64,000 nucleotides of DNA from contig JBCCML010000007.1 in assembly GCA_039026375.1 (NCBI GenBank), positions 62,001 through 126,000 of the forward strand, in the 5' to 3' direction. The DNA comes from Thermohalobaculum sp039026375 (GTDB lineage: Bacteria; Pseudomonadota; Alphaproteobacteria; Rhodobacterales; Rhodobacteraceae). The position numbers and the translations under genes were made by a program. Position 1 is the stretch's first letter. The number at the start of each line of letters is the position of its first letter. Under the pieces are notes generated by a model, which ran no database searches, was not told the DNA's origin, and worked only from the letters and a program-made list of their open reading frames with translations. Positions 26,801-34,274 of this stretch are shown here, one piece after another.

Positions 26801-27504
26801 TCTATCACCCGCCGTCCGGGCAGACGGGGGTGATAAAGACCCGTCTCCGGATAGGCGACGGGTGCGGGCGCATTGAGCTTGCCCTGCAACGCGGCCCGCT
26901 CGCCATCGGCATAGCGGTCCAACAGGTACCGAACCAGTGCCGCGATGTTATCGTCGGACCCAGCCATCCAGTACTGCATGGCAAGAAAGTACGCGCGCAC
27001 GTCTTGAGCTGTGCCGGGTATCCATTTCAGGATCTTTGGAATGCGCTTCAGCATCCGCATTTGATGCGCGCCCGAGGACACCTTCTTTTTGCCGGACCCG
27101 CGCAAGCGTTTCAGGAGAGCGATCGCCCCACTCTCCTTCGCGCCCATATTGAACCGGCCCATCCGGGTGAGCTTGATGACCTCACCAGCGGCCATGCAGC
27201 CGACAAACACGTCCGCCGCATCACGGCGCGCCTGCAAGTCTGGCAGCACCGCCTGGATATGCTCGTCAAGGAACAGCATCGTCGCGATGATGACGTTCGC
27301 CTCGGCGATCGCGGCCTTGCAGTCCAACAGGGCCTGCGGGTCCGAAGCCCATTCGGCTGCCGCGTGCAGGCTGATGGACAGTCCCGGCACTTCGGCGCGC
27401 AACGCCGCTTCCGCCCGCGCCACTGGCTGTGCCAGATGGCTGTCGAGCGTGACAATGACGACCCGAACGGGTGTCGTGTCAGCGGGCGAAATGCGCTTTA
27501 GCAT
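23851..27504 (-). CDS. bchH: Magnesium chelatase subunit H
   Basis: 1217-aa porphyrin-binding catalytic subunit of Mg chelatase. The frame is open to 27753 inside bchB, but the ATG at 27504 (MLKRISPADTTPVRVVIVTLD) gives the normal BchH N-terminus. Recognisable parts: the MLFLDEHIQAVLPDL region, YGFPPNAGAVGTAAHLSVF, the highly conserved LHFGMHGATEFMPGKQVGLG, and VTLSGIFRDLLPLQTKML. Overlaps bchB by 26 nt. Partner subunits BchI and BchD are encoded at 34.3-37.0 kb. Confidence 0.97.
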   Translation of the reverse strand: MLKRISPADTTPVRVVIVTLDSHLAQPVARAEAALRAEVPGLSISLHAAAEWASDPQALLDCKAAIAEANVIIATMLFLDEHIQAVLPDLQARRDAADVFVGCMAAGEVIKLTRMGRFNMGAKESGAIALLKRLRGSGKKKVSSGAHQMRMLKRIPKILKWIPGTAQDVRAYFLAMQYWMAGSDDNIAALVRYLLDRYADGERAALQGKLNAPAPVAYPETGLYHPRLPGRRVIEAVSELPLPHADAFAEEAATFVPQDGDPLSTDSSRPPTVGVLLMRAYVLAGDTAHYDGVIAALEAKGLRVIPAFAAGLDARPAIDAFFKDTEGSLAIDALVSLTGFSLVGGPAYNDTQAAEEALAELNVPYTAAHALEFQNLEEWREGGRGLSPIEATMMVAIPEIDGATGPIVYGGRSRVEGDTRAMRVEPERAQRLADRVTKQIALRRTPASDRKVAVVLYGFPPNAGAVGTAAHLSVFESLWHTLIAMRAEGYQVDVPETVDGLRDAILKGNAEQFGQQANVAAQIPADDIVQREPHLDEIEAAWGPAPGKAQSDGRHVFVLGKRLGNVLVAVQPAFGYEGDPMRLLFEKGFAPTHAFSAFYRYLREDFGAHVALHFGMHGATEFMPGKQVGLGPTCWPDRLMGDLPSVYLYAMNNPSEGALAKRRGNAVTVTHLTPPIAKAGLYKGLIDLRASLDRWRGTDPKAADRADLAELIRAQAQELDFEIADGPDGIDTLWRDLIEYEQALIPHGLHVVGRPVSPAAQADILATMAEALPEHDLTEAAEHLTRDTETPALLHALQGGFVRPVPGADLIRAPQALPTGRNLHAFDPFRMPSAFAMSDGQRQAEVLLQRHLDEGNSLPRSVALVLWGADNLKTEGGPIAQAMALMGARPRFDSYGRLCGAELLPLEKLGRPRIDVVMTLSGIFRDLLPLQTKMLAEAAWLAATADEPADRNHVRANTETHAAENDMDFETAALRVFSNADGAYGSNVNQLVDSGAWGDEDELADMFQKRKCFAYGRTGDPAAQPELMQAVLSKVDLAYQNLESVELGVTTIDHYFDTLGGISRAVTRASGKDAPVYISDQTRGDGKVRTLSEQVALETRTRALNPKWYEGMLEHGHEGVRQIEAHVTNSVGWSATTGQVDPWVYQRLTETFVLDPEMRRRLSELNPQASARMANRLIEAQERAYWNPDNETLAALRAAGDELEDRLEGILPDVAAE

Positions 27505-29017
27505 CGTATAGTGTCTCGACGTCGATAACTTCGCGGCCTTGCTCCGCGGCAAACTTCTCGGTGTTGCGCCGCGCTTTGCCGCGCACGAAGAAGGGGATCT
27601 TGCGCAGCTCTTGCTCAGCTTCTGGTGCCCATGAGGGCCCATCACCCAGGTTCGCCGCTGCGATCTCGGCGGGTTCTGGGGCTTGTTGTTCCGCAGGCTG
27701 AGCCGGTGTGTGCGCCGCCAGGTGCGACGGGCCGGCGTGATCGTTGAACTCAAAGTCCTCGCGGAACATGTGCAGCAGGTGCTCTTCCAAACCCATCACC
27801 AGCGGATGGATCAGCGTGTCGAAAAGGACATTGGCGCCTTCCCAGCCCATCACGGGCGAGTAGCGCGCGGGGAAGTCTTGCACATGAACGGGTGACGAGA
27901 TCACGGCGCAGGGGATCCCCAGACGCTTGCCAATGTGGCGTTCCATCTGAGTGCCGAGGATCAGCTCTGGTTGGGCCTCGGCGATGGCGGCCTCGACCTC
28001 CAGGTAGTCGTCCGTAATCAACGCGGTCAGCCCGTACTGCTTGGCGGCGCTGCGCACATCCCGCGCGAATTCCCGATTGTAGCAGCCCAGTCCGACGACT
28101 TCGAAGCCCATTTCTTCGGCCGCGACGCGCGCCATTGCCACGGCATGCGTGGCATCGCCGAAAACGAAGACGCGTTTGCCCGTCAGGTAGGTCGAGTCGA
28201 CCGATCGCGTCCACCAGGGCATGCGCAAAGCGGTCTCATCCGTCAGCACCGCACGGCCCAAAATCGTCGAGACCTCCTCGACGAACTCGCGCGTTGCACC
28301 TGCACCGATCGGGATCGTCTTGGTATAGGGCTGATCGTAGTTCTTTTCGAGCCACCGGCAGGCAAGCTCTGCCGTCTCAGGATAAAGCATCACGTTGAAA
28401 TGTGCGGTCGGCAGATTAATCAGATCGCTAGGCGAGGCGCCCAGCGGCGCCACAACGTTGGTCTCAACGCCCAAGCCTGCAAGCAAGCGCTGGATCTCGA
28501 CCACGTCGTCCCGGTGGCGGAAGCCCAGCGCCGTCGGTCCGAGAATGTTGCAGGAGACCCGCTCGCTGCGCTCAGACGGCGAGGAAAGCGTGCGCACCAA
28601 CTGATAGAATGTCTCGGCCGCCCCCCAGCTTTCCTTCCGCTGATAGGAGGGCAGTTCCAGCGGGACGACCGGAACGGGTAACTCCAGGGCTTCGGCCAGG
28701 CCGCCCGGGTCATCCTGGATCAATTCTGCTGTGCAAGACGCGCCAACGATCAACGCCTGCGGTTGGAAGCGCTCATAGGCCTCGCGGCAGGTCTCCTTGA
28801 AAATCGTCGCTGTGTCTTCGCCCAAGTCACGTGCTTGAAACGTCGTATAGGTGACGGGCGGGCGATGGTCGCGACGCTCGATCATCGTGAACAACAGATC
28901 AGCGTAGGTGTCGCCCTGCGGTGCATGCAAAACGTAGTGCAAGCCCTTCATGCCGGTCGCGACGCGCATGGCGCCCACATGGGGCGGGCCTTCATAGGTC
29001 CAGACTGCCAGCTTCAT
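27479..29017 (-). CDS. bchB: Light-independent protochlorophyllide reductase subunit B
   Basis: 512-aa NifK-like subunit; with BchN it forms the catalytic heterotetramer. N-terminal MKLAVWTYEGPPHVGAMRVA, the PQALIVGASCTAELIQDDPG segment with a cluster-region Cys, LPSYQRKESWGAAETF, and the C-terminal domain ending in EVIDVETLYDAKAHFAR with the IPFFVRGKAR substrate-binding segment. The ATG overlaps the bchN stop by 4 nt. A low-complexity Ala/Pro/Gln stretch (HTPAQPAEQQAPEPAE) links the two domains. Confidence 0.98.
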   Translation of the reverse strand: MKLAVWTYEGPPHVGAMRVATGMKGLHYVLHAPQGDTYADLLFTMIERRDHRPPVTYTTFQARDLGEDTATIFKETCREAYERFQPQALIVGASCTAELIQDDPGGLAEALELPVPVVPLELPSYQRKESWGAAETFYQLVRTLSSPSERSERVSCNILGPTALGFRHRDDVVEIQRLLAGLGVETNVVAPLGASPSDLINLPTAHFNVMLYPETAELACRWLEKNYDQPYTKTIPIGAGATREFVEEVSTILGRAVLTDETALRMPWWTRSVDSTYLTGKRVFVFGDATHAVAMARVAAEEMGFEVVGLGCYNREFARDVRSAAKQYGLTALITDDYLEVEAAIAEAQPELILGTQMERHIGKRLGIPCAVISSPVHVQDFPARYSPVMGWEGANVLFDTLIHPLVMGLEEHLLHMFREDFEFNDHAGPSHLAAHTPAQPAEQQAPEPAEIAAANLGDGPSWAPEAEQELRKIPFFVRGKARRNTEKFAAEQGREVIDVETLYDAKAHFAR

Positions 29018-30288
29018 ATCGCAAGCCTTTCCATGCGGCGGAGAGGGCGTGCGAACAGCTCCGCCAGATCAGCGGCTTGTTCGTAGCCGTGCACCGGAGA
29101 GAAGACCAATTCGATCGCCCATTTGGTTCGCAGGCCCTCTGCCTCCAGGGGGTTGGCCAGCCCCAATCCACAGACGGTGAGATCGGGACGCTGGGTGCGG
29201 CAGCGGTCCAGCTGCCGGTCGACATCCTGGCCTTCCGAGATCACGGGGCCTTCCGGCAGCAGAGCGAGGTCCGGCTTCATGATGTCGCCGTGGATGTAGG
29301 GTGCACCCACTTCCAGCGGGATCATGCCGCATTCGCGCGTCAGGAAACGCGCAAGCGGGATTTCCAACTGGCTGTCGGGGAAGAAAAAGATCGACCGACC
29401 CTGCAACGCTTCTGCGACCCGGGCGATGGCGGCTTCGGCGCGCGCCCGCGGCGGGCCGATGACGCGGTGAAAGGTGATGTCGTCCACTTTGAACGCGCGC
29501 GCGATCGCCCTCAACCACGCCGTCGTCCCTTCGGCGCCAAACGGGAAGGGCGCTGCAATCCGCTGAGCACCGCGGCGGTCCAGCGCGCTGGCAGTTTCGT
29601 TCAGGAAAGGCTGTGCCAGGATGTATTTGGTGCCTGGCCCGATCGTTGGCTCAACCTCGGTCCGCCGCGCGGGCAGGGTCGCAACGTTCGTGAGCCCCAT
29701 TTCCTGGAACAGGCGCAGGAACTGGTCCTCGACCACATCCGGTAGGGTGCCCACCAGTAGCAGTTGCTCACTATCCGACGGCGCAAGGACAGGGACCATC
29801 GTCGCCAGGCAGGCGTCTTCGCCTTCGGTAAAGGTCGTCTCGATCCCGCTGCCCGAGTAATTGAGGACGCGGACATGCGGGGCGTGGATCTCGCTCAACC
29901 GCTCGGCGGCGCGTGACAGATCCAGCTTGATCACTTCGGAGGGGCAGGAGCCGACCAGGAACAGTTGCCGGATGTCGGGTCGGCGCTCCAACAAACGGGC
30001 AACCTCGCGGTCAAGCTCCTCATTGGCGTCGGCAAGACCGGCAAGGTCCTTTTCTTCCATGATCGCGGTGCCGAATCGCGGTTCGGCAAAGATCATGACC
30101 CCAGCCGCCGATTGCAGCAGGTGGGCGCATGTTCGGGATCCGACGACCAGAAAGAAGGCATCCTGGATCTTGCGATGTAGCCAGATGATTCCCGTCAGGC
30201 CGCAGAAGACCTCACGCTGGCCGCGCTCTTTCAGGATTGGCGTTGCTGCGCAGCCACCCCCCGGCCCGATATCAAAACGCTCGTTCAT
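29014..30288 (-). CDS. bchN: Light-independent protochlorophyllide reductase subunit N
   Basis: 424-aa NifD-like subunit. Cluster-binding cysteines lie in REVFCGLTGIIWL, RTCAHLLQSAAG and the LVGSCPSEVIKLDLSRAA segment, matching BchN. The C-terminal half carries the FFFPDSQLEIPLARFL domain. Coupled by 4-nt overlaps to bchF upstream and bchB downstream, so BchN and BchB are made from one message in stoichiometric fashion. It reduces the ring-D double bond of protochlorophyllide in the dark. Confidence 0.98.
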   Translation of the reverse strand: MNERFDIGPGGGCAATPILKERGQREVFCGLTGIIWLHRKIQDAFFLVVGSRTCAHLLQSAAGVMIFAEPRFGTAIMEEKDLAGLADANEELDREVARLLERRPDIRQLFLVGSCPSEVIKLDLSRAAERLSEIHAPHVRVLNYSGSGIETTFTEGEDACLATMVPVLAPSDSEQLLLVGTLPDVVEDQFLRLFQEMGLTNVATLPARRTEVEPTIGPGTKYILAQPFLNETASALDRRGAQRIAAPFPFGAEGTTAWLRAIARAFKVDDITFHRVIGPPRARAEAAIARVAEALQGRSIFFFPDSQLEIPLARFLTRECGMIPLEVGAPYIHGDIMKPDLALLPEGPVISEGQDVDRQLDRCRTQRPDLTVCGLGLANPLEAEGLRTKWAIELVFSPVHGYEQAADLAELFARPLRRMERLAI

Positions 30289-30767
30289 GCGGGTGCCTCC
30301 AGCCGGGCTGCGCGAAGTTTCAGCAGGAACTGAGCGGCGTTGACGACGTAGGCGGCATAAGCGGCCAGTGCGATCATCATCTGCCCTTCAGGGCCGACCG
30401 CGCCAGAAAGCAAGGCCCAAAGGTACGCCGTATGCAGCGCGATCACGCCGAACGAAAAGACATCTTCCCAGAAGAATGGTTCAGCCAGAAGGTACTGACC
30501 AAAAACAACTTTTTCCCAGATCGCGCCGGTCACCATGATGGCGTAGAGGCATGCGGTTTTCACGACGATTGAGAGCGTGGCCCACCACAGCCCCTCGCCC
30601 GTAGCCAGGTACCGGACGACCAGGATCAGCGATACCAGAAAGACAACGAACTGAACCGGCGCGAGAATCCCCTGCACCAGGGTCCACTTACTGTTGTCGC
30701 GACGCTGGCGTTGCTCTTGCGTATAGAGCGAGCCAGAGCGGCGCTTATGGGTCGCCTGCCCTGCCAT
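30285..30767 (-). CDS. bchF: 2-vinyl bacteriochlorophyllide hydratase (C3-vinyl hydratase)
   Basis: 160-aa integral membrane protein with about four hydrophobic segments starting near residue 33 (GILAPVQFVVFLVSLILVV). Conserved BchF parts: LYTQEQRQRRDNSKWTLVQG, TGAIWEKVVFGQYLLAE, FFWEDVFSFGVIALHTAYL. It hydrates the C3 vinyl group before BchC oxidises it to acetyl. It is the first gene of the bchFNBHLM-lhaA-puhAB superoperon and is divergent from ppaA/aerR, sharing a region with a PpsR-type box. GGAG-rich sequence precedes the ATG. Confidence 0.97.
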   Translation of the reverse strand: MAGQATHKRRSGSLYTQEQRQRRDNSKWTLVQGILAPVQFVVFLVSLILVVRYLATGEGLWWATLSIVVKTACLYAIMVTGAIWEKVVFGQYLLAEPFFWEDVFSFGVIALHTAYLWALLSGAVGPEGQMMIALAAYAAYVVNAAQFLLKLRAARLEAPA

Positions 30768-30824
30768 GCAGTCTCCCTCCGAGGAGAATTCCCTGACCCG
30801 AAGTTAGTGCGCCCCGTCGAAATG

Positions 30825-30842
30825 TGTCAAGTTATGTTTACG
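30825..30842. promoter_or_regulatory. PpsR-type box between bchF and ppaA (one mismatch)
   Basis: TGTCAAGTTATGTTTACG matches TGT-N12-ACA except the last base. It is centred about 66 bp upstream of the bchF start and about 66 bp upstream of the ppaA start chosen here. I find no second box 7-8 bp away, unlike at crtI, crtE and bchC, so repression may be weaker or cooperative with a distant site. Confidence 0.5.
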
Positions 30843-30899
30843 TATATGGGGGTGGACATCTTGCCGTTAGCGCTTGCTCCAAAGCCCTCTGAGCGCAAA

Positions 30900-31913
30900 A
30901 TGGCGTTCTCAGAGCAAAGTCGCCGCGAAATTCAAGCGAAAATGTCAGTTAAAATTGACGCAGACGCGAATCCATGGTTGTGTGTACTTGCGGTGCCAGA
31001 TGATCTGCGCGCGCTTGGTCGCAATGGCGACGGCGACCCCAATAGATTGCTCACCGAGGGCCTGAGAGTGGATGTTCCCCACGGCCAGTACCGGTCGACG
31101 CGTATCGAAGCCGACAGAGTTGCACGATTAGGAAATCGTGGGATCGGCGTTTCGCTTCCTGGATCTGCTGCTCGAACAGTCGCGGTCGACGCCCTTACTC
31201 GTGTCGCCGCTCGTGGTGAGACCGTTGCGCTGCCAAGACGCGAAGCGGATCTAGCACAGCTGATCGAACAATTTTGCGATTACTTGGTGGGTCGGTCAGA
31301 CACAATCCCTGCTGACATTGGGACTACCTTAGCGAACGGCGAAACCTCGCCAGACTCGATTTACGACGAGGTTTTTCGAGGAGCTGCAGCAGAACTGGGG
31401 CAGAGATGGTGTGATGACCGCGCGTCGTTCTTAGACGTCACATTAGGCATGGGAAAGCTGCAGGCGCTCTTGCGCAGGTACGGGCAGAGCTTTGACGCTT
31501 TTGATTCTGCCCGCGTCTCTAAACCGTCCGCACTATTCGCCGTGGTCCCTGGCGAGGAACACCGTTTTGGTTTGTGCATGGCCGCGGATTACTTCCGACG
31601 CGCAGGTTGGGACGTTGAAGTGCTGGACCATTGCGGCACGGAAGGTTTGTGCCGGGCAGCCGCAGAGCGAGGCCCGGATCTGATTGGTCTTTCCGCTGGA
31701 TCTCGAAGGATGCTTTCGTCGTTGGCTCGCGTCGTTGCCGCGTTGCGAACCAGCATTCCAAAATCGTTGATATGTGTTGGCGGCCAGCTAACTAGCCAAG
31801 AACCATTTTTGGTTGAGCGTATGGGGGTAGACAGTGTGGTTAGCGACGTAGCGTCCGATGCAGTTCTACTGAAAAAGTTGGTCAGAAGAGATGAAGATGT
31901 TGGGGTGGGATAA
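30900..31913 (+). CDS. ppaA: PpaA/AerR-type cobalamin-binding antirepressor
   Basis: Regulatory partner of PpsR/CrtJ. The C-terminal two thirds read as a B12-binding domain: IYDEVFRGAAAELGQRWCDD (helical cap), then VVPGEEHRFGLCMAADYFRRAGW, VLDHCGTEG, LIGLSAGSRRML, LICVGGQLT. Its place between bchF and ppsR is the standard one. The start is uncertain: the frame is open from 30711, and ATGs at 30846, 30900 and 30942 and a GTG near 31068 are candidates without strong ribosome sites. The 30900 start gives 337 aa, longer than the usual 240-290, so the real start may be further in. Long and short isoforms, as in R. capsulatus AerR, are possible. Confidence 0.8.
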   Translation: MAFSEQSRREIQAKMSVKIDADANPWLCVLAVPDDLRALGRNGDGDPNRLLTEGLRVDVPHGQYRSTRIEADRVARLGNRGIGVSLPGSAARTVAVDALTRVAARGETVALPRREADLAQLIEQFCDYLVGRSDTIPADIGTTLANGETSPDSIYDEVFRGAAAELGQRWCDDRASFLDVTLGMGKLQALLRRYGQSFDAFDSARVSKPSALFAVVPGEEHRFGLCMAADYFRRAGWDVEVLDHCGTEGLCRAAAERGPDLIGLSAGSRRMLSSLARVVAALRTSIPKSLICVGGQLTSQEPFLVERMGVDSVVSDVASDAVLLKKLVRRDEDVGVG

Positions 31914-31978
31914 CATGATCCATTTCCCGGCTAGTTATTCATTGGACGGGCGTTCGGCCGGTGTTGTGCGGGACCGAT

Positions 31979-33397
31979 ATGCCGCATTCTGACGGGGCCC
32001 CGCCTAATCGCGCACATAGTGCTGCCGCTAACACGAAATTAGCGAACGAATTGCTGCCGCTGGTGGCAACGGTAGCTGACATCGCAATTGTCAGTTCCCA
32101 CCAAGGGTCCATCCAGGACGTTCATTGGAATGTTGCAGATACCGCAGACGTAGATACGGACGTTTTTCGAGGTGTTCCCCTTGAAGACACTGTCACCGAA
32201 GAGAGTCGGCCGAAAGTGCGAGAAATGCTCGCCGCTGCGTTAGCGGGTGAGGAGCCACGCTGGCGTGAAATCAATCACTTAATCGATGGCATCGGTGAAC
32301 TGCCTGTGCGCTACCAGGCGATGCCTTCTGAAAGTGGCGTGATTTTCGTGGGGCGCGAACTTCGCGCCGTGTCAATGCTACAGTCCAGGTTGGTTGCGGC
32401 CCAGCGCGCTTTGGATGAAGACTACGCAAGGCTGCGGCAATTGCAGACCCGTTATCGGGTGCTTTTCCAGACCTCGAACGAACCCTTGCTAATTGCCGAC
32501 GGAAGGACGCGTCGCATTCAGGAAGCAAATGGCGCTGCTGGACGATTGTTGGGTATCGATGCGGCCGAGTTGCCGGGACAAGGACTGGCGTCAGTCTTCG
32601 CTGTCGAGAGCCGACCAAAGTTTGAAGATGCGATCGAGCGTGTTCTTTCTGCAGGGCAGGCCGAAGTCATCGTCGGCCGCGCGGACGAAGCGGGTCAGCC
32701 AGTCGAGTGCCGTCTGACCGTTTTTCGCGCGGCAGACGCTATGATGCTTTTGTGCAGACTGTCACGTGGCGAAGGCCCTGTAGAAGGGGAACTCGCGATC
32801 GAGGATATCCTTCTCGGAATGGTCGGTCGCATACCCGATGCGGTGGTGATGACAAATGTCGAAGGATCGGTGCTTTGGTGCAACGAGGCTTTTCTAGGAA
32901 TGGCGGAAACCGCGCTGGCTGGCCAGATGCGCGGGCGCTCGCTTGCCGAGTTCATGTCCCGGCCCGGCGTGGATCTGGATATCATCATCGACAACGCGAT
33001 CCAGCATGGGCAGTTGCGCGCATTCTCCTCGGTAATCGTCGGGGCATTTGGGTCTGAAACACCTGTCGAGATCTCCGTGGCATCTCTCGCCGATGAAGAT
33101 AACAAGGTGGTCGGCTTTGTGATGCGGGACATTTCGCGATACGACCAGGTGCCGTCGCGAAAGAATGGCGGTAACGGTGAAGCGGCCGACCATATGATGA
33201 ATCTCGTCGGTACCGTGCCGTTAAAGGAGCTCGTGCGCGCCTCGACCGAGGAGATCGAGAAGATGTGCATCGAAGCCGCACTTCAGAAGACCGGCAACAA
33301 CCGGGCATCCGCCGCCGAGATGTTGGGTCTTAGCCGACAAAGCCTCTACGTGAAGCTGCGCCGGTTTGGCCTGCTGTCATCACGCGCCGAGCACTGA
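31979..33397 (+). CDS. ppsR: Transcriptional repressor of photosynthesis genes PpsR/CrtJ
   Basis: 472-aa redox-responsive repressor. Layout: N-terminal region with IAIVSSHQGSIQDVHWN, PAS domains at about 150-260 (YRVLFQTSNEPLLIADGRTRR) and 275-390 (RIPDAVVMTNVEGSVLWCNE), and a C-terminal Fis-type HTH (ASAAEMLGLSRQSLYVKLRRF). The redox cysteine next to the HTH is present (EIEKMCIEAAL, equivalent to C424 of R. sphaeroides), as is one in LLCRLSRG. Starts at MPHSDGAPPN; an in-frame TTG six codons upstream is possible. It presumably binds the TGT-N12-ACA boxes listed here. Its 3' end overlaps the convergent bchO by 68 bp. Confidence 0.95.
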   Translation: MPHSDGAPPNRAHSAAANTKLANELLPLVATVADIAIVSSHQGSIQDVHWNVADTADVDTDVFRGVPLEDTVTEESRPKVREMLAAALAGEEPRWREINHLIDGIGELPVRYQAMPSESGVIFVGRELRAVSMLQSRLVAAQRALDEDYARLRQLQTRYRVLFQTSNEPLLIADGRTRRIQEANGAAGRLLGIDAAELPGQGLASVFAVESRPKFEDAIERVLSAGQAEVIVGRADEAGQPVECRLTVFRAADAMMLLCRLSRGEGPVEGELAIEDILLGMVGRIPDAVVMTNVEGSVLWCNEAFLGMAETALAGQMRGRSLAEFMSRPGVDLDIIIDNAIQHGQLRAFSSVIVGAFGSETPVEISVASLADEDNKVVGFVMRDISRYDQVPSRKNGGNGEAADHMMNLVGTVPLKELVRASTEEIEKMCIEAALQKTGNNRASAAEMLGLSRQSLYVKLRRFGLLSSRAEH

Positions 33398-34274
33398 TTC
33401 CCCAGGCCGCTTCCGCCCACTGCGAGATGTTTCGCGCGATCTGATCTGGTGCTTCCTCGTGCATCAGATGACCAAACCCTTGTATCTCCTGATGGGTGAC
33501 CAACGGGTGTCGCCCGGCGAGTTCCTTCGCTTCGCGCGGGTCGATCGTTCGATCGTTGGTGCCTGTCAGCAAGTGCGTTGGGATCGAAAGCTGGGGCAGC
33601 CTGGCCAGCATCGGCTCCAACTCCCACGATGCCATCATGGTCAGGGCGCCGGCGACGTGGCTGGGACGGCCAAAGAGTTTTGCGTAAAGGTCCAAGCCCT
33701 CTTGGTCCAATTGCGACCCCGTAGTGGCGATCAGACGGCGCGCCTGAAACCGCCACCCTGCCAGACCGGAGAATAGCCAGGGGGTCGCTGGATTGAGCGC
33801 GATCGTCTTCGCGATCAACGGAAACACGGTGGATGCCGGCCCCTTGAACGGCATCAGCGCAGCATTCAGCCCGATGAGCAGCCGGGGTCGCGCCAAGCCA
33901 TCCAGCGCCATCTGAATTGCAATGGCGGCACCAGCGGAATGCCCGACAATGCAGTCGGGCTGTGCGTCAATCACGTCCAACAATGCGGCGACAGCGTGTG
34001 CCATCCCCGGCAGTGTGTTGCTCCCCGCGGGCGATGTGGTGAAGCCGTGCCCAGGCAAGTCGGCAGCGATGACATCCCAGTTTTTGGCAAGGCTGGGCAT
34101 CAGACCACGCCAGCTGTGGGTTGCACCGCCCACCCCATGGAGCAGTAGCAAAACGGGACCGCGGCCCATGCGCTGCACATGCCACGCAACGCCGCCCGCC
34201 CGATGAAACACCGACGCAGAGCGATTTGGCCAGTCACGGCCATCACGTTGCCAGGAAAGCGGGGGCTTGCTCAT
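33330..34274 (-). CDS. bchO: Alpha/beta hydrolase BchO
   Basis: Alpha/beta-hydrolase encoded beside the Mg chelatase genes in purple bacteria; proposed to act in or protect the chelatase step, but the reaction is unproven. From the ATG at 34274 (overlapping the bchD stop) it is 314 aa. Visible: LLLLHGVGGATHSWRGL oxyanion segment, nucleophile elbow VGHSAGAAIA, acid region LLTGTNDRTIDP, and catalytic His in GFGHLMHEEAP. The last 22 residues are encoded antisense to the ppsR HTH, making the protein somewhat longer than usual. The longer frame to 34430 lies inside bchD and is rejected. Confidence 0.93.
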   Translation of the reverse strand: MSKPPLSWQRDGRDWPNRSASVFHRAGGVAWHVQRMGRGPVLLLLHGVGGATHSWRGLMPSLAKNWDVIAADLPGHGFTTSPAGSNTLPGMAHAVAALLDVIDAQPDCIVGHSAGAAIAIQMALDGLARPRLLIGLNAALMPFKGPASTVFPLIAKTIALNPATPWLFSGLAGWRFQARRLIATTGSQLDQEGLDLYAKLFGRPSHVAGALTMMASWELEPMLARLPQLSIPTHLLTGTNDRTIDPREAKELAGRHPLVTHQEIQGFGHLMHEEAPDQIARNISQWAEAAWGISARRVMTAGQTGAASRRGFVG

